NCBI RefSeq assembly: GCF_014698475.1
Contig: NZ_JACJTB010000054.1
Location: 1 to 43,900, forward strand
DNA length: 43,900 bases
Direction of reading: 5' to 3'
Source: Nostoc spongiaeforme FACHB-130
GTDB taxonomy: Bacteria; Cyanobacteriota; Cyanobacteriia; Cyanobacteriales; Nostocaceae
A model generated the notes under the pieces. That model worked only from the letters and a program-made list of their open reading frames with translations, had not been told where the DNA came from and did no database searches. The position numbers and the translations under genes are program-made. Below, in pieces: positions 42,330-43,900 of this stretch (positions are counted from its first letter, which is position 1; each line of letters starts with the position of its first letter).

Positions 42330-43361
42330 GTGCAAGATACCGACGCTATTAATGACCTTGCTGCTGCCCTACAACAGCCCACTGATCTTAGTTTTGAACT
42401 ACCAGACCCAGAAGATGAACAGATTCCTGAGTCTGATTTTTTACAGCAGTTAGATATAGCTTGGCAAGTATGCGATCGCTTTGATCTGCAAACAGAAATT
42501 TGGCGGGGGCGAATTTTAAGGGCTGTACGTGACAGGGAGAAAAAAGGTGGGGATGCTAGAGGTACGGGCTTTCTCAAATGGCTCAAAGAAAGAGAAATTA
42601 GCAAGAGTCAAGCTTATTCTTGGATTCAACTAGCCAATAGTGCCGATACACTTTTAGAAGAAGGTCGGCTAGAGCCAGCCGCAGTCAATAACTTTAGCAA
42701 ACGCGCCTTTGTCGAAACGGCAAAATCTGCCCCAGAAGTGCAACAGATGGTGAGTGAAGCCGCCCAAAAAGGAGATCGCATCACCCGCCGCGAAGTCCGC
42801 CAACTCACCGATGAATGGATGGCGATGTCTTCCGATTTAATCCCTGAACCAGTCAAAGTAAAAGCCGCAGATAATTCCTTACCACCACGCTACATTGCCC
42901 CACTGGTAAAAGAAATGGAAAAGTTACCAGAACAGCACCAAAAATTTATTCAAAAAGAAATTATTGCCAACCCTGACGTAGACACCATCAAGCAAGTAAC
43001 TACAGAAGCCCGTCAATTAGCCAAGTATCTCAAATCGGCGGCACAAGTCCAAGCACTGGCTAAAGAAGATGTAGATATAGAAACCGCCTTAGAAGAAGCC
43101 CATAGAGTTGGCTGTTTAAGCGTTGCGGCTGATTTAGTCAATCAAGCTTCCCAAATGGAACAACTGATTGGCAAGTTATACATGACTTGGAAACGCATCA
43201 GCAGTTTAGCCGATAGATTGTATGTAGACACAGGTGCGAGTACACCAAACCTGCGCTCTCTTCTCAGTTCTATTGAACCCCTCGGTACAGAAATTATGGA
43301 ACTGCAACTGAGTGGAACAACTGATCACACTATCCGCCTACAAATTCAAGAAACAAATTGA
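42330..43361 (+). CDS. Conserved-looking cytosolic protein, 343 residues
   Basis: No clear ATG: the frame is open from a TTG at 42285, and a GTG at 42330 (coding for QDTDAINDLAAALQQPTD next) is the likelier start. The middle resembles a helix-turn-helix region (GTGFLKWLKEREISKSQAYSWIQLANS), as in phage or plasmid DNA-binding proteins, followed by long helices (EGRLEPAAVNNFSKRAFVETA, ITRREVRQLTDEWMAM) and an alpha-rich tail. Possible DNA-binding role; family not recognised. Single gene, no SD seen. Confidence 0.7.
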   Translation: MQDTDAINDLAAALQQPTDLSFELPDPEDEQIPESDFLQQLDIAWQVCDRFDLQTEIWRGRILRAVRDREKKGGDARGTGFLKWLKEREISKSQAYSWIQLANSADTLLEEGRLEPAAVNNFSKRAFVETAKSAPEVQQMVSEAAQKGDRITRREVRQLTDEWMAMSSDLIPEPVKVKAADNSLPPRYIAPLVKEMEKLPEQHQKFIQKEIIANPDVDTIKQVTTEARQLAKYLKSAAQVQALAKEDVDIETALEEAHRVGCLSVAADLVNQASQMEQLIGKLYMTWKRISSLADRLYVDTGASTPNLRSLLSSIEPLGTEIMELQLSGTTDHTIRLQIQETN

Positions 43362-43754
43362 AAATAAGCCTTAATTAAATGAGTATGTGTCACAAACAAG
43401 CTATAAATGTATGAATCAGTTTCAGTCTCTAAGATGCTTAGAAAACAAGTTTTTTAGAATTGTAAAGAAAGATGTGGGTAATATAACGCATAGCTTTTTA
43501 AGCAGGGCTGTTTCATTCGCTCAGATTAGGATTTTGTCAAGAGTATCAGCCAGAAATTCTAGTGAGTTGGCAATCGAAAAATTACTGTTTCAAGCAGGGA
43601 ATTTTAAGCGCGTTAGCATTTTTCTGACGAAATACAAAATTTGGTGGCGATTGTCGCCCCTTGAACTTTGATGTTGAATTACTGCGCGATATATCTTTGT
43701 CGTGTTGTGTTCAATATTTCTTGTGTGCAAATATTAAAAGTAGAGAGATAAATA
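43362..43754. other. Intergenic region before the rRNA terminator
   Basis: Four hundred bases with a 94-codon ORF (43387-43671) that has no SD and a repeat-free but low-complexity Lys/Ser/Phe product; I do not count it as a gene. No RNA gene was recognised. Confidence 0.45.
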
Positions 43755-43799
43755 CTAAAAAGCTCCTCAGTACAATGTTAGAACTAAGGAGCTTTTTAG
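43755..43799 (-). terminator. Terminator of the rRNA operon
   Basis: Perfect 13-bp stem CTAAAAAGCTCCT (43755-43767) / AGGAGCTTTTTAG (43787-43799). In the direction of the 5S gene (minus strand) the hairpin contains its own T-run in the descending arm, and it starts 9 bases beyond the rRNA end. Confidence 0.88.
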
Positions 43800-43807
43800 G
43801 AAAAAGA

Positions 43808-43900
43808 GACCTGGCGCCGAGCAATTGTGGCAGGAGGCAACCCTCCAACTATCGTAGCCGCAGCAGCGTTTCACCTCTGAGTTCGGGATGTATCAGTGTG
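43808..43900 (-). rRNA. rrf: 5S ribosomal RNA, 3' part
   Basis: Reading the minus strand from the edge: CATCCCGAACTCAGAGGTGA, then GAAACGCTGCTGCGG, and the 3' end CGGCGCCAGG. CCCGAACTC is the invariant loop of 5S rRNA. About 92 of about 118 bases are inside; the first 26 or so are beyond the window, and 23S and 16S should lie further right. The terminator follows directly. Confidence 0.93.

Noticed and set aside
43387-43671. 94-codon ORF near the rRNA gene
   Set aside because: No binding site, no recognisable domain and atypical composition; kept as intergenic.

Overview
The window looks like chromosomal DNA of a filamentous, probably heterocyst-forming cyanobacterium of the Nostoc/Anabaena/Calothrix type. 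Evidence: the HIP1 octamer GCGATCGC recurs throughout; there are a GUN4-domain protein, Ycf35 (DUF1257) and Ycf46 relatives, and a thylakoid photosystem I accumulation factor homologue; LRR, WD40 and Ser/Thr kinase proteins are plentiful; and several short inverted-repeat families of the kind common in Nostoc genomes lie between and inside genes. The species cannot be named from the sequence alone.

Layout. 0-7.3 kb: gene tail, a leucine-rich-repeat (LRR) protein with a fresh 138-bp tandem expansion, a membrane Ser/Thr kinase, MsrA, a GNAT acetyltransferase, an orphan histidine kinase and a secreted DUF2808-like protein. 7.4-18.8 kb (minus strand): a tight run of ten genes holding a complete STM4011-STM4015-type cluster. 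It has two radical SAM enzymes (STM4011, and the HemN-like STM4012), a sulfatase-like hydrolase (STM4013), an ATP-grasp protein (STM4014), four STM4015-type LRR proteins, a SUKH/SMI1-KNR4 protein and a WD40 protein. 19.1-24.5 kb (plus strand, divergent): DUF2997, a membrane-anchored GrpE-like protein, an Hsp70-like protein, then three proteins ending in a helical, a GUN4 or a WD40 domain. 24.5-27.1 kb (minus): two DUF1257/Ycf35 paralogues and a Ycf46-type AAA ATPase.

The link between the two arms is an N-terminal module on eight proteins (five in the minus arm, three in the plus arm). It consists of QPREFDAVLGG, a Pro-rich spacer, GVVLGGIEGVK and usually one HEAT-like helical repeat, joined to quite different C-terminal domains. 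The conserved tandem LGG head with variable cargo beside two radical SAM enzymes and an ATP-grasp enzyme suggests a protein-modification or polymorphic assembly system in which the head is the recognition or modification site. This is inference; the function is not known to me.

27.4-43.9 kb: mostly housekeeping genes. These are a glycogen-debranching-type glucosidase, GatD and MurT separated by an unrelated gene and a DinB relic, the photosystem I accumulation factor, several conserved hypotheticals, a mannose-1-phosphate guanylyltransferase/phosphomannomutase fusion, YchF, a secreted protein and a cytosolic conserved protein. The window ends inside a 5S rRNA gene on the minus strand with its terminator.

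Short repeats have been active here. Two or three MITE-like families, a four-copy AGATCCCCGACTT palindrome, and repeat-derived in-frame insertions in the STM4012 and STM4014 genes are all visible.
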